A DNA stretch of 64,000 bases from Sporosarcina sp. D27 (GCF_000586555.1 NZ_AZUC01000046.1:248001-312000), one strand, 5' to 3'. Positions 34,285 to 43,393 are shown, numbered from the stretch's first letter. Translations and numbers: made by a program. Notes: generated by a model from the sequence alone, not told the origin.

Positions 34285-35769
34285 CTAAAATGTATAGTCT
34301 TTCTTGTTAAGTAGATATATTAAAACAATTGCTTCGATCACAATATATGCAATTAGCTTGAAAGTGATAAAAAATATTTCCGTGTTTTCCAATAGATATC
34401 CCATGCTATTTAATCCAATCGGAACCAAATTATTTAACCTAAAGCCAGGCAACATAAAAATGGTAAGTATGAGTAAAGAGATAAAGCTTTTCAAAACATC
34501 TTTCGTAAATATAGAGACGATGATAACAAAAAGCACATAAAATAAAAGTTGCAAAAATCCATTCATCATAAAATGATAAATTATTTGAATCCAGTTTTGC
34601 TTTAAGTCAAACGTATATCCCTTAATTCCAGCTATTAAAAGGGTAACAGCCATTAAGGAAAATAATAGGACAATAATAGACTTTATTATTTTAGGAAACC
34701 AACTTAAAAACCATCGATTCATTGATCGATACCTAATGATTGTGAAATAGCTCATTTCGGACAGGCATCTTTGTAATGACAGCTGGACAAAGTAGATGAA
34801 ACCTATATAAACGACAACGTAATACGCAAACGCAAGCAACGAATAGATTTCGTTTGTAGTACCAGTAAAGGTTACGATTAACAAGTTCCAAATTGGCAAA
34901 TCTTCGTTTACATATTTTTTAATATTGAAACATATTCCCAATAAACACAGCAGCATATAGGCAATAAGAGGAGAATTTGCAGTGAAAAATTGTTTCATAC
35001 TGCTTCGGTTTCTGTCTATGTTATTTACGATAATTAGAGTAATCGTCAACATCATAATCATGATGATAAATGACGGAGCGATACTATTAAAACTCTTCAC
35101 TCCATGAAATGAGAGCAAATAATTTGGTGCCTTTAAAAGAGCTAGCGAATCCGGAATGATTTTGAAACCAGCTATCCCGAAAACAAACAATAAAATATTC
35201 AAACCATGTAATACAGATTGTTTCTTATCTATTGCATAAAGAACACACATGATTAATTGTACGGTTATCAAAGTGATCAGAAATAATCCGATTTGTATGG
35301 ACAGGGCCACAAATGGAGTCGAAAAATGTGATTGCAGAGTATAAAGAATTACATTGCCGGATTCATTTATCCTCCCGATGTCACTCCAGGCCATAGAAAA
35401 TGGCGTATTAATCGCAGTAATAATTATTGCCCCTAAAAACAAACCAATAAAATAGAGATCCAATAAAATTAACTGCTTTGCTTTTGTGACAATCCAATTT
35501 TTATATGACCCCAGCCGTATTAGCTTTGTGTAGTCAAACGTTCGATTAATGTAAATCGATGATAGGAACACCATTAAAGGGAATACATAATAAACCATTA
35601 AATAAGGGTCATTCAAAGGATTTAAGGCAAAATCCCATACGTTAGCAGTTATTTGATGTTTTTTTTCCATGAATCGAATAAAATGTCTGTTGCTAAAAGA
35701 AAATAAGATGATCGGTAAAGCAGCAATAATCCATTTCCATGAAACAACATTGTCTTTTGTCATTTTCAT
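34285..35769 (-). CDS. ABC transporter membrane protein, large (about 12 helices)
   Basis: The protein of about 494 residues has roughly 12 hydrophobic helices in two halves, with a polar centre around NIDRNRSSMKQFFTANSPL. It overlaps the end of the 35771 gene slightly and precedes the ATP-binding gene by 14 bp, so the three form one transporter. No known family motif beyond the general ABC-2-like style, and I cannot tell whether it is one permease or a fusion of two. Confidence 0.65.
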   Translation of the reverse strand: MKMTKDNVVSWKWIIAALPIILFSFSNRHFIRFMEKKHQITANVWDFALNPLNDPYLMVYYVFPLMVFLSSIYINRTFDYTKLIRLGSYKNWIVTKAKQLILLDLYFIGLFLGAIIITAINTPFSMAWSDIGRINESGNVILYTLQSHFSTPFVALSIQIGLFLITLITVQLIMCVLYAIDKKQSVLHGLNILLFVFGIAGFKIIPDSLALLKAPNYLLSFHGVKSFNSIAPSFIIMIMMLTITLIIVNNIDRNRSSMKQFFTANSPLIAYMLLCLLGICFNIKKYVNEDLPIWNLLIVTFTGTTNEIYSLLAFAYYVVVYIGFIYFVQLSLQRCLSEMSYFTIIRYRSMNRWFLSWFPKIIKSIIVLLFSLMAVTLLIAGIKGYTFDLKQNWIQIIYHFMMNGFLQLLFYVLFVIIVSIFTKDVLKSFISLLILTIFMLPGFRLNNLVPIGLNSMGYLLENTEIFFITFKLIAYIVIEAIVLIYLLNKKDYTF

Positions 35770-35770
35770 A

Positions 35771-36565
35771 TTACTCAATCCAAACTTTTTTCTTCAATTT
35801 AATGAAAATGAGCAAGCCTACTATTGCTGCAATCAGCGTAATAAATGGAATAAAAACTACCCAAATCGGTTGAGAAGTAATCAAAAACGGAAAGACAGAA
35901 TAGACAGGTGAAAATGATTCAAATCCTAACACACCAGCTACGAAATTCATAATAAACCACCATAAAAACGGAACCGATAATGCCACAAATCTATTCTTAA
36001 TAAGAATTGATAACAAATAAGCTACCGTTACATAAAGAGCACCATTGATTGCGACCCACAAGGAATAGAACACCCCGTAAAGAAATACGGACTTTTCATT
36101 CAAAAACTCGAAGGTTCCCACCGAGACAGGTTCATAATAATTTGTTTCATACTGAATCACATGAAGGAATGGATCTAAATATTCAATAAACATAAAAGGT
36201 GTAAATATCATCAAAAATGCCACAATTAATGTCACAAGGCCATTCACAAGTCCTTTTGCAAAAAGATAATCCGTAAGATTAACCCTTGGTTTAACATAGA
36301 GAAGAAAGTTGTCATTCTTCTCATTGGCATACGATCCTGAAAATAAAGGAACTAGTAATATCGGAAATAACAACGCAATAGCAGAACTGCTAAAAAGTTG
36401 TGAATGAACCTCTAGTGGTCTAAAAAATTGATACGAGCCATTTATCATCGGAATCACCACGATAAGAGGTAAAAAGATTAGTGCCATACTTAAAAGAAAA
36501 AATCGCAACGATAGTGCTTTTTTAAATTCACTTGAGATAAGATGTTTCAAATTTTCCACCCTCAT
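35771..36565 (-). CDS. ABC transporter membrane protein (ABC-2-like permease)
   Basis: The 264 residues have six or so membrane helices, beginning HLISSEFKKALSLRFFLLSMALIFLPLIVVIP, with an N-terminal cytoplasmic amphipathic helix and a final basic tail (IFIKLKKKVWIE), the arrangement of ABC-2 permeases such as those in lantibiotic immunity systems. It is the promoter-proximal gene of the transporter operon. The TTAAGG-rich region upstream is probably the operator of the response regulator at 38079. Confidence 0.7.
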   Translation of the reverse strand: MRVENLKHLISSEFKKALSLRFFLLSMALIFLPLIVVIPMINGSYQFFRPLEVHSQLFSSSAIALLFPILLVPLFSGSYANEKNDNFLLYVKPRVNLTDYLFAKGLVNGLVTLIVAFLMIFTPFMFIEYLDPFLHVIQYETNYYEPVSVGTFEFLNEKSVFLYGVFYSLWVAINGALYVTVAYLLSILIKNRFVALSVPFLWWFIMNFVAGVLGFESFSPVYSVFPFLITSQPIWVVFIPFITLIAAIVGLLIFIKLKKKVWIE

Positions 36566-36586
36566 TTCTTAATCGTTTATGATTAG

Positions 36587-36640
36587 AGTATAAATGGGCC
36601 TCCTTAAACTCAAATTTACCCAGCCTTAAATCCTCCTTAA
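36587..36640 (-). promoter_or_regulatory. Promoter with phased TTAAGG repeats upstream of the ABC transporter
   Basis: On the minus strand TTAAGG occurs three times at 36602, 36624 and 36635, that is with spacings of 22 and 11 bases (whole helical turns). A -10 box TATACT (36587-36592) lies ten bases after the last repeat, so the repeats overlap the -35 region. This is the form expected of an operator for an OmpR-type activator, here the adjacent regulator. Confidence 0.6.
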
Positions 36641-36660
36641 TTCTAATGGTAAACAAATAG

Positions 36661-36690
36661 AAAAAAGATAACATAGTATTCATGCTATCT
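36661..36690 (-). terminator. Terminator after the histidine kinase gene
   Basis: GATAGCAT and ATGTTATC pair (one G-U) and are followed by TTTTTTC on the minus strand, just after the kinase stop codon. The two-component genes therefore form a unit separate from the transporter operon. Confidence 0.7.
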
Positions 36691-36700
36691 TCAATCATGT

Positions 36701-38077
36701 TTATAAAGTTATTCTGATTGTCGTACCAATGTTTAATTGGCTTTTCACCGTTATTTCACCTTGATGGGCTTCTATTACCTCTTTTGCTATAGACATTCCA
36801 AGACCTGAACCTTTATGATCTTTCGTGTTCGTTCCCCTATAGTATCGGTTAAATAGTTTTTCTACATCTTCTTCACGAATTCCCCTACCGTTGTCTGTAA
36901 TTTCAATGGTGATTTTCTCTTGTTTGTATAAATTAACAATCACATCTACATCTTCGTTGTTATGAATTAAAGCATTGAATAACAGATTCTCAATAGCTCT
37001 CTTCATCAAGTTCTGATCAAAATAATATTCAACGGCTTCGTCTGGTGCATTAAAAATTATTTGCCTCCCCGAATGATTCGGATCGTTTAATATGCCAACG
37101 ACGATGCTTCTTAAAAATTTGGTTAGATTATTTTTTGTTTTATGCATCGTCAATACGTTATGCTTTAATTTTTCATTTAATCGAAGTTCTTCTATCATTT
37201 CCTCCATATAGATAGCCTTTTCTGACATGATGTTTGAATACCGAATAATTTCCTCTTTGGAAACATCGTAATCTGAATCAGATAGAACTTCCGAATATCC
37301 TTTAATGGTAGAGAGCGGAGTTTTTAAATCATGAGAGATATTTGAAATCCATTCTTCCCTCATTATTTCATTTTTCTGTCTTTCTTGTTCACTCAACTTT
37401 AAATTTTCAGCAAGTACATTTAGACTTCCAAAAACTCTACTATAAATACCTACTTCTTTATATTGAATCCCATATATCTTCAGGGATAGAAGTTCAACCC
37501 CCTCAATAATTTGAACAATTGGATTCGTTAGCTTTTTACCAAAAATGGAACCGGTAATGACAAATACAATGATAGATATAAATAAAACTAGCAACGTAAA
37601 TTTAATTAGTAAAGCGAATAAATTGTATTCATAATCGAAAGTATGCTTACTTATTTCAGTACTGGGAAATCCAATAATGTAGCTTAGGTTGCTATTACTA
37701 GAAGGTGATGCAACGAAAATTGTATAGCCTTTTATTGTATCTGAATACATGTGTGAATGAACAATCTGTGCCGGTGAATAGTGCATAGGAGCGTCATCAG
37801 GTTTGTATAATTCAAAAACCTCATACCCATCGTTATCTAGAATTTGTATAAAAGCATTTCTATCTTTTAAGAGTTGTTGTCCTTTTTTACTGATCGAAAT
37901 TTCATTACCTTTTGAGTCAATATGCAAACCGAAGGATAATGTGAAATTAGGTGAATCTGTCATCACTTTATTTTTAGAGAAGATAATAAAGTAAATGGAA
38001 GTTAATGTTAATAGCAGAATCAGCAAAGAAGATACAACAATAACTGTTAGAAAGCTAATTGTGATTTTTCTTCTCAT
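36701..38077 (-). CDS. Sensor histidine kinase
   Basis: The 458-residue kinase has TM1 (about 8-33), an extracytoplasmic domain of about 120 residues, TM2 (about 156-178), a HAMP-like segment, the H-box SNISHDLKTPLSTIKG with His249, an N-box RAIENLLFNALIHN, a G1 box DNGRGI and a G2 box GSGLGMSI. It should phosphorylate the response regulator encoded immediately upstream (1 bp gap). The sensed signal is unknown; the extracytoplasmic domain rules out the small intramembrane-sensing BceS type. Confidence 0.92.
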   Translation of the reverse strand: MRRKITISFLTVIVVSSLLILLLTLTSIYFIIFSKNKVMTDSPNFTLSFGLHIDSKGNEISISKKGQQLLKDRNAFIQILDNDGYEVFELYKPDDAPMHYSPAQIVHSHMYSDTIKGYTIFVASPSSNSNLSYIIGFPSTEISKHTFDYEYNLFALLIKFTLLVLFISIIVFVITGSIFGKKLTNPIVQIIEGVELLSLKIYGIQYKEVGIYSRVFGSLNVLAENLKLSEQERQKNEIMREEWISNISHDLKTPLSTIKGYSEVLSDSDYDVSKEEIIRYSNIMSEKAIYMEEMIEELRLNEKLKHNVLTMHKTKNNLTKFLRSIVVGILNDPNHSGRQIIFNAPDEAVEYYFDQNLMKRAIENLLFNALIHNNEDVDVIVNLYKQEKITIEITDNGRGIREEDVEKLFNRYYRGTNTKDHKGSGLGMSIAKEVIEAHQGEITVKSQLNIGTTIRITL

Positions 38078-38078
38078 T

Positions 38079-38822
38079 TTAATCCCCTTTTACAAACTTA
38101 TATCCTAAACCTTTAAAAGTGATAATATACTTTGGCGAAGAAGGATTGTCCTCAATTTTCTTTCTCAAATTTCTAATATGAACCATTAACGTATTGTCAT
38201 AGCCTTCATAATTACTGCCCCATATTCTTTCCAAAATTAAGTCTTTACTTAGAATTCTGTTTGAATTTTTCACTAAATACAACAATAGTTGATACTCTTT
38301 CGCTGTTAAATCTATCCGTTGTCCTGATTTCTTAACCTCTGCCTTGTCTTCATCTATTTCAAGATCAGCATAAATAAAAATCTCTTTTAACTCCTCAATT
38401 GAGTTACTACGATTTACATGTTGTATTTGTTCAAGTCTCCTAAATTGAGCCTTAATTCTATAGGCAACTTCTTTTGGACTAAAGGGTTTAGTTACATAAT
38501 CATCACCACCAACCCCTAAACCTATGAGCTTATCCACGTCGTCTGATTTTGCCGAAAGAAAAATAATAGGACAAAAAGAAAATTCTCTGATCCTTCGACA
38601 AACTTCAAGACCGTCTATGTCAGGAAGCATGACATCCAACACAATGATATCGGGATTTATCTCCTTGCATAGCTTAATTCCTGCATTTCCGTTATTTGCT
38701 TTATAAATATTTCTGAGACCTTCTTTTGTTAAAACCATTTCCAAAAGGTCTAGAATATCTTGTTCGTCATCAACCAATAATATTTTCTTCTGATTTAGAA
38801 CAGCATCCTTTACATTGAGCAT
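38079..38822 (-). CDS. OmpR family response regulator
   Basis: A 247-residue protein with receiver (KKILLVDDEQD, phospho-acceptor Asp63 in VLDVMLPD, Lys in VTKPFSPKE) and a winged-helix C-terminus (LTAKEYQLLLYL ... TLMVHIRNLRKKIEDNPSSPKYIITFKGLGYKF). It is co-transcribed with the kinase at 36701. Its likely target is the promoter of the ABC transporter at 36587-36640. Confidence 0.95.
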   Translation of the reverse strand: MLNVKDAVLNQKKILLVDDEQDILDLLEMVLTKEGLRNIYKANNGNAGIKLCKEINPDIIVLDVMLPDIDGLEVCRRIREFSFCPIIFLSAKSDDVDKLIGLGVGGDDYVTKPFSPKEVAYRIKAQFRRLEQIQHVNRSNSIEELKEIFIYADLEIDEDKAEVKKSGQRIDLTAKEYQLLLYLVKNSNRILSKDLILERIWGSNYEGYDNTLMVHIRNLRKKIEDNPSSPKYIITFKGLGYKFVKGD

Positions 38823-38972
38823 TATTTCACCTTTTTCATTATTTCTGATTTCTTTTTAAGGGAATGATTATTTGTCTCATTCCTAATTCTAGTTTTTTAC
38901 TTCATTGAAAATACTTTTTATATGATAGCCTATCATCAATCTGCACTTTTTTTTACACACCTAATACAAGAA

Positions 38973-39003
38973 CCCAGCTATTTTCACATAATTGAGAGCT
39001 GGG
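38973..39003. other. Hairpin in the 305-bp spacer upstream of the response regulator
   Basis: CCCAGCT and AGCTGGG form a seven-base stem with a 17-base loop. It resembles the terminator-like hairpin at 63638. The rest of 38823-39127 shows nothing else. Confidence 0.35.
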
Positions 39004-39127
39004 ATCGTAAATATGTATATTACATTTTATATGCATTACAGAATAAATAGTCTGTTTTCAATACAGCAAAATGACACGTTTGATGAGCAGTTGCTTTCCA
39101 ACAACTGTCTCCTTTTTTAGTATATCT

Positions 39128-39568
39128 TCACAAACTTTTTTCAAGAATTATTTTCAGATCATCGCTGGTATCTGTATATGTCCCAATTATATCAAACCCA
39201 TTCCTAATGTTTAAAATGAGCATATTTCGCCAATTGTTTTTTGTCTTAGTTTGAACACTCTTATAACCTTTTCCTTTTAAGTACAGATGTTGTTGATACA
39301 TGAGCTTAGAAGCAATCCCCTTATTTCTGTGATTTTCATTCACGCCGCCAAGCCAGCTGTAAAAGCAGAGACAGTTGAGCTCGTAACCAATTTTATACCC
39401 TACAACTTCTCCTCTCTCTAATCCTATTGTAAATAATATTTTCGGTTTACTTTTAGCTTTGCTAACTAGTGAATGAGAGTCTTTAAAAATATCTTCATGC
39501 AACATTAAAATCTGTTCCAGCAACTCGGAATCAGGGAAACCCTCAATGTTCACAAAATCCAAATACAT
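39128..39568 (-). CDS. GNAT family N-acetyltransferase
   Basis: The 146-residue protein has SWLGGVNENHRNKGIASKLMYQQHLYLKGKGY, the GNAT motif A with R-x-x-G-I-A acetyl-CoA loop, and NNWRNMLILNIRNGFDIIGTY of motif B. The N-terminus begins EGFPDSELLEQILMLHEDIF. The acceptor is unknown. It stands alone. Confidence 0.8.
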   Translation of the reverse strand: MYLDFVNIEGFPDSELLEQILMLHEDIFKDSHSLVSKAKSKPKILFTIGLERGEVVGYKIGYELNCLCFYSWLGGVNENHRNKGIASKLMYQQHLYLKGKGYKSVQTKTKNNWRNMLILNIRNGFDIIGTYTDTSDDLKIILEKSL

Positions 39569-39711
39569 TCCTCCTTCCTTTAGGCTGCTAAAATCTGATC
39601 CGATTCTAGATTAGCTCCTATACGTTAATCACTCCCTAATCAGGAATAAGCATTCCCTTTTTTAGGGGAATGTGCATAACTGCCCAAATTGAGCCTTAGG
39701 GATAAATACAA

Positions 39712-39751
39712 AACAGCACCGCAGGAAATGCTCTCTCATACGGTGCTGTTC
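39712..39751 (-). terminator. Terminator of the phosphotransferase gene
   Basis: AACAGCACCG pairs with CGGTGCTGTT on the minus strand and is followed by TTGTATTT, directly after the 39782 gene. Confidence 0.75.
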
Positions 39752-39781
39752 AAAACGAGCTGACGTGACAGCCTGTTAATT

Positions 39782-40801
39782 TTATTTAACCATCAAGGAT
39801 ATGGTTTTCATTTCATAGATTTTTTGGAGAACATGGACATGCTTCGTCTTCTCGTCGTCAACATCTGTGTGGAGATACCCCTCGACAAGCCTGTACCCGA
39901 ATACGAGAAGGATTATCTCGTAGACACAATGATCCGCAATTCGGGATACATCCGCATACTCCGAAAAGCCTTTGTAATACGCAGGGATGCATCGCTGGTA
40001 GTGTTCGACCATGTTATCAATATCCGGTTCATCTGCGATCAGGCTTGCAAGATCCTCGCCTAGGTAACCCCATCCGCTGGTATCCCAATCGATAAGCGCG
40101 AAATTTCCGTCGGCATAGATAAGATTGGTTATCCAGAAGTCCCGGTGACATAGCACAAGGGGCAATTTTTCAATGCGGGCGAATATCTCGTCTGCTTGCT
40201 CATCGATGTCGATGAGCATTTGCCGCACGTGCATGGGCAATTCGCAGCCTTCCGAACGTATATAATCGTAGACGACCGGCCATGACCGGTAATGCAAATA
40301 CGTTTTCTTCATGAGATTTGGATTACTCAAATTGGTCAGGCTCTGCAGCACGGCGGGTTGTTCCGCATACAGTCTGCCCTGAAACCGCCCTAACTCCAGC
40401 GCAGCCTCTTCATACATGTCACCTGTCAAGTCTAAACCGGTTACACCATCGATATATTCCAGCCACAGATGGTATTCATTAACTTCCGGATTGAACTCGG
40501 CGTGATAACATATTGGCCAACGAAGGGCTTGCGAGAAAGTCGCTCCCAAGTCAGACGTATAGAGATCAAATTCTCGACGCCATGAACCTGGATCGCCGTA
40601 ACGGTCCCATTTGTTTTGGATTTTGAGAACTAAACGGTAAGGTAATTTTTCACCATCCTCGGTTTTGGCGAACCCCTTTACCAGGTAAACATCTCCCACA
40701 GTTCCGCCCTGTAACGGCATAGTTTGGTAGTCAGTAGAGATGATTTGCGTCTTGAATCGTTGGTTTAAAACATAAATCAGTTTCTCAAGTTTAATAGTCA
40801 T
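39782..40801 (-). CDS. Aminoglycoside phosphotransferase (APH) family protein
   Basis: The 339-residue protein has the kinase-like fold of APH enzymes: GGTVGDVYLV near the start, VLKIQNKW with the ATP lysine, VLCHRDFWITNLIY containing the catalytic HxDxxxxN (Brenner motif), and LIDWDTSGWGYLGEDLASLI (metal-binding IDWD). Similar proteins phosphorylate antibiotics or sugars; the substrate is unknown. Its base composition is visibly higher in GC than the neighbouring genes, which suggests recent transfer. Confidence 0.85.
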   Translation of the reverse strand: MTIKLEKLIYVLNQRFKTQIISTDYQTMPLQGGTVGDVYLVKGFAKTEDGEKLPYRLVLKIQNKWDRYGDPGSWRREFDLYTSDLGATFSQALRWPICYHAEFNPEVNEYHLWLEYIDGVTGLDLTGDMYEEAALELGRFQGRLYAEQPAVLQSLTNLSNPNLMKKTYLHYRSWPVVYDYIRSEGCELPMHVRQMLIDIDEQADEIFARIEKLPLVLCHRDFWITNLIYADGNFALIDWDTSGWGYLGEDLASLIADEPDIDNMVEHYQRCIPAYYKGFSEYADVSRIADHCVYEIILLVFGYRLVEGYLHTDVDDEKTKHVHVLQKIYEMKTISLMVK

Positions 40802-41163
40802 TTATTCCTTCATTTTCTTCTTTGTCGATGTGGTAGTGGATACTAACCTTGATATAATCGTTATCTTGCTGCGGACCATAGACACATCCGCTTAACCCGA
40901 TTTTCTAATGCTGAATATTTTTGAACAAATTCCCATTTATGATTTTATATAATTTTAACAGATAAGCGTTACCAATAATATAGTTTTTGGTGAATTATTA
41001 GTAAATTAAATTTTTCTTTAAATTTCATAAGTAAATTTCTTCACTATAAATATTGTCTTCTTTGAAGAGAGTGTTCAATTATATGACCCTATTGAAACAC
41101 ATAACTAATGCCAGAATTGCCACCGATTACTGAATTATATAGTCTTGGACTTTTTTTCTGAAT
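40802..41163. other. Non-coding spacer, nothing recognised
   Basis: An AT-rich stretch between the phosphotransferase gene and the small membrane pseudogene. I see no ORF, promoter or repeat I would support. Confidence 0.4.
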
Positions 41164-41363
41164 TCAAAAAAACACTGCTAATGTCAGCAGGATTAGTGGA
41201 GTAAGACCTACGTATTTCAAAGCAATATTTATCCCTAAAAATAGTATGAAATAGGTAAAAAAGTAATCGCGCTGATTAACAAATAAAACCAAGAACGCCG
41301 TGAAGTCCCGAATACCATTGTCATAATTGATACCAAAAATGAAGCGTACTTGAGTAAAAGCAT
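41164..41363 (-). pseudogene. Small membrane protein gene with frameshift
   Basis: GAGGGAGG precedes an ATG at 41363. The frame gives MLLLKYASFLVSIMTMVFGT up to SYYF then a stop. Adding one base to the A5 run at 41237-41241 restores YYFLGINIALKYVGLTPLIL and a stop at 41164, giving 66 residues with three hydrophobic segments. It is the third homopolymer frameshift in this window. Family unknown. Confidence 0.55.
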
Positions 41364-41390
41364 GCTAAATCCTCCCTCGTATTGTTCTTC

Positions 41391-41446
41391 AAAATGGATC
41401 TATTACTGAAAAAGGCACAACTCTTCTTCACGAATTATGACACCCA
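41391..41446 (-). repeat. Dispersed intergenic element, copy 1
   Basis: Minus strand: TTCGTGAAGAAGAGTTG, then CCTTTTTCAGTAATAGATCC. One of eight copies found between 41 and 49 kb; lies upstream of the 41164 gene. Confidence 0.6.
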
Positions 41447-41462
41447 TTTGTACAAAGAGTTA

Positions 41463-41984
41463 TTAATTCGAAAATGTTTCCCCTTTTTTCAAGTTCAAAG
41501 TATGATTGTTAATCGTGACGATATGGTTGTTTGTCCATTTCACATCAACTCTGTCCATAGGGTCTTGGTAATAAATCCTTTTTATAAACCAAAGGGGACC
41601 ATTTACAACTCCCGATACACTAATCGAGGTAGCTGCTCCACCGTTTAATGTGTAAAAGTCGATGATGATTTGAGAGTCAGGTGATTGTGCTGTTTCAAGG
41701 GGTTCTCTCGCAATTGTATTTACGGCTACCCCTAACAGAAAGATTGCCGAAAGAGGGAATACAATCAGCACTGTCAGCCAACTTCTCCATCTCGCCCACC
41801 TACTACTTTTGTCTTTAAATCCAATAATAGCCGTAACGAAAGTAATAACGGTTAGTAACCATAAAGTCAAAGCAGGTGGTGCCACTTGCCAAGTTCCATT
41901 AAATGACGCATATAAAGCTTGTAATGCAAGCAATAACACAAAGAAACATAAAATGAATGACCATAAATTATATTTCCTTTCCAA
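41463..41984 (-). CDS. DUF5412 family membrane-anchored protein
   Basis: The C-terminal half (GGAATSISVSGVVNGPLWFIKRIYYQDPMDRVDVKWTNNHIVTINNHTLNL) matches the DUF5412 pattern of beta strands. Four membrane helices come before it (WSFILCFFVLLLALQAL, LTLWLLTVITFVTAIIGF, LTVLIVFPLSAIFLLGVAV). Upstream codons 1-29 of the frame are translated repeat element, so the start is uncertain; I chose a TTG at 41984. No operon partner. Confidence 0.55.
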   Translation of the reverse strand: MERKYNLWSFILCFFVLLLALQALYASFNGTWQVAPPALTLWLLTVITFVTAIIGFKDKSSRWARWRSWLTVLIVFPLSAIFLLGVAVNTIAREPLETAQSPDSQIIIDFYTLNGGAATSISVSGVVNGPLWFIKRIYYQDPMDRVDVKWTNNHIVTINNHTLNLKKGETFSN

Positions 41985-42035
41985 CAAATCACATCCCGAT
42001 TCGGATTTTGGGTGTTTCAAAAAATCTTCAACTAA

Positions 42036-42083
42036 AAATGTTGTATCACTGAAAAAGGTACAATTTTTCAAGAATCGCCCCCA
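42036..42083 (-). repeat. Dispersed intergenic element, copy 2
   Basis: Minus strand: GGGGGCGATTCTTGAAAAAT, then TGTACCTTTTTCAGTGATAC. Upstream of the DUF5412 gene and overlapping its apparent N-terminus. Confidence 0.65.
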
Positions 42084-42187
42084 TTGTGAAAGTATTGCCC
42101 ATTCAAGATATCAAAGCATTTATTTAAATCGCGAATCAATTGTAATATTAAAGCTTAGATACTAGTTAAAACTAAGATGTTGAAAAC

Positions 42188-42640
42188 TCAATCCACTTTA
42201 CTTATGTACTCAATCTTTTCAAGTATTTTTCGGGTGGTATAATTTAAATTAGGTAAAGAATCTAAGGCGAAGTAAGTTAATTCTAAACTTTCATCATCCT
42301 TTTTCAATTCTCCCATAACATTTTCAGCTTTGAATATAACTGTAGCATTAAATATCTCGTCACCATGAGGAAATTTATAATAAAACTCTCTACCAGAAGC
42401 CAACCCTAATACTTCCAAACACTCTGTAACAAGACCTGTTTCTTCATATAGTTCTTTTATAGCTGTCTCTTCAAAACTATCTCCTAACTCCATCCCACCT
42501 CCAGGTATTCCCCAATCTAAGGTGTCGGATCGTAATTGTAACAATATTTTATCCTCTTCATCCATGACAATTATTGCTGAACCAGGGGCAATAATCGGTT
42601 TTGTTCCAACAATAGTTCTGAGTGATTGAATGTAATTCAT
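42188..42640 (-). CDS. NUDIX hydrolase
   Basis: The Nudix box GGGMELGDSFEETAIKELYEETGL is present with glutamate of REUxEE intact; the first box glutamate is aspartate here. The rest (AIIVMDEEDKILLQLRSDTLDWGIPGG) fits the alpha/beta/alpha fold. It cleaves a nucleoside diphosphate linked to another moiety. The start at 42640 follows AAAGGAG; the upstream in-frame codons are repeat sequence. No named substrate. Confidence 0.85.
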   Translation of the reverse strand: MNYIQSLRTIVGTKPIIAPGSAIIVMDEEDKILLQLRSDTLDWGIPGGGMELGDSFEETAIKELYEETGLVTECLEVLGLASGREFYYKFPHGDEIFNATVIFKAENVMGELKKDDESLELTYFALDSLPNLNYTTRKILEKIEYISKVD

Positions 42641-42658
42641 CAATTTCTCCTTTCTAGC

Positions 42659-42702
42659 CATTATGTAACTCGGACGCATTTCCTGTTCTAGAATAGCCCC
42701 CG
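42659..42702 (-). repeat. Dispersed intergenic element, copy 3
   Basis: Minus strand: GGGGGCTATTCTAGAACAGG, then AAATGCGTCCGAGTTACATA. Upstream of the NUDIX gene. Confidence 0.5.
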
Positions 42703-42713
42703 TTAGCGGGAGA

Positions 42714-43310
42714 TCAAGCCGACTTAGCAGTGTTTAATTTAGTGAAAATAATTCTTCCTAAACCCATACTCATGGTCATGATAGTTACGGCGAAAATTAG
42801 TCCTGTTCTCCAGCTTTCAGTGGCATTAATAATCATATAAAATATTACACCTACAATTAGCATCCCTAATAAAAATAAAGGCACTCTTAACTTAGGATTG
42901 TATTGTTGGACTAAGACCATATCACTTGAAAGGAAAATGTTACTAATAATTAAATAAGTAGCAGCCTCCACTAAGTGAAATAAAGCAAAAGAAAACAAGA
43001 AGAAAAACCCTAAACCGTTTGGGAAACCCAACCATAATAGCAGAATAAAAATTGGAAGGCCAAAGACTATATTTGTTGTTATTCCAGAAATTCCTACGTG
43101 AAAAATTTGTTTTAAATTTAACTTTTCTACTTTTTCTTGATGAACTGGGTTCGGTGTTGAAAAAAACAAATACGGTGGTACATAAACATCAAAAGGATTA
43201 TCTTTGCAGTTATATTTTGCAAACATAACTGCATGACCGACCTCATGTAACCAAATTGCTAAATATAATGCTATATAACCAAATACAAAGTATAGCAAAA
43301 ACACTTTCAT
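42714..43310 (-). CDS. Membrane-embedded metalloprotease-like protein (HExxH)
   Basis: The protein (198 residues from the ATG at 43310) has YLAIWLHEVGHAVMFAKYN, an HExxH zinc motif inside the membrane helix, and further helices, as in M50/site-2 protease-like proteins or DUF3267-type relatives. Five or six membrane helices. There is a G-run (GGGGGGG) next to the start, unusually close for a ribosome-binding site. Substrate unknown; self-immunity or regulated proteolysis are only possibilities. Confidence 0.6.
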   Translation of the reverse strand: MKVFLLYFVFGYIALYLAIWLHEVGHAVMFAKYNCKDNPFDVYVPPYLFFSTPNPVHQEKVEKLNLKQIFHVGISGITTNIVFGLPIFILLLWLGFPNGLGFFFLFSFALFHLVEAATYLIISNIFLSSDMVLVQQYNPKLRVPLFLLGMLIVGVIFYMIINATESWRTGLIFAVTIMTMSMGLGRIIFTKLNTAKSA

Positions 43311-43393
43311 CCCCCCCAAAAATGTACCTCGTACTTCTCACAAAATGCCCTATTCATGAACAACCTTTTACGGATAACACCCCCGTTTGAAGA

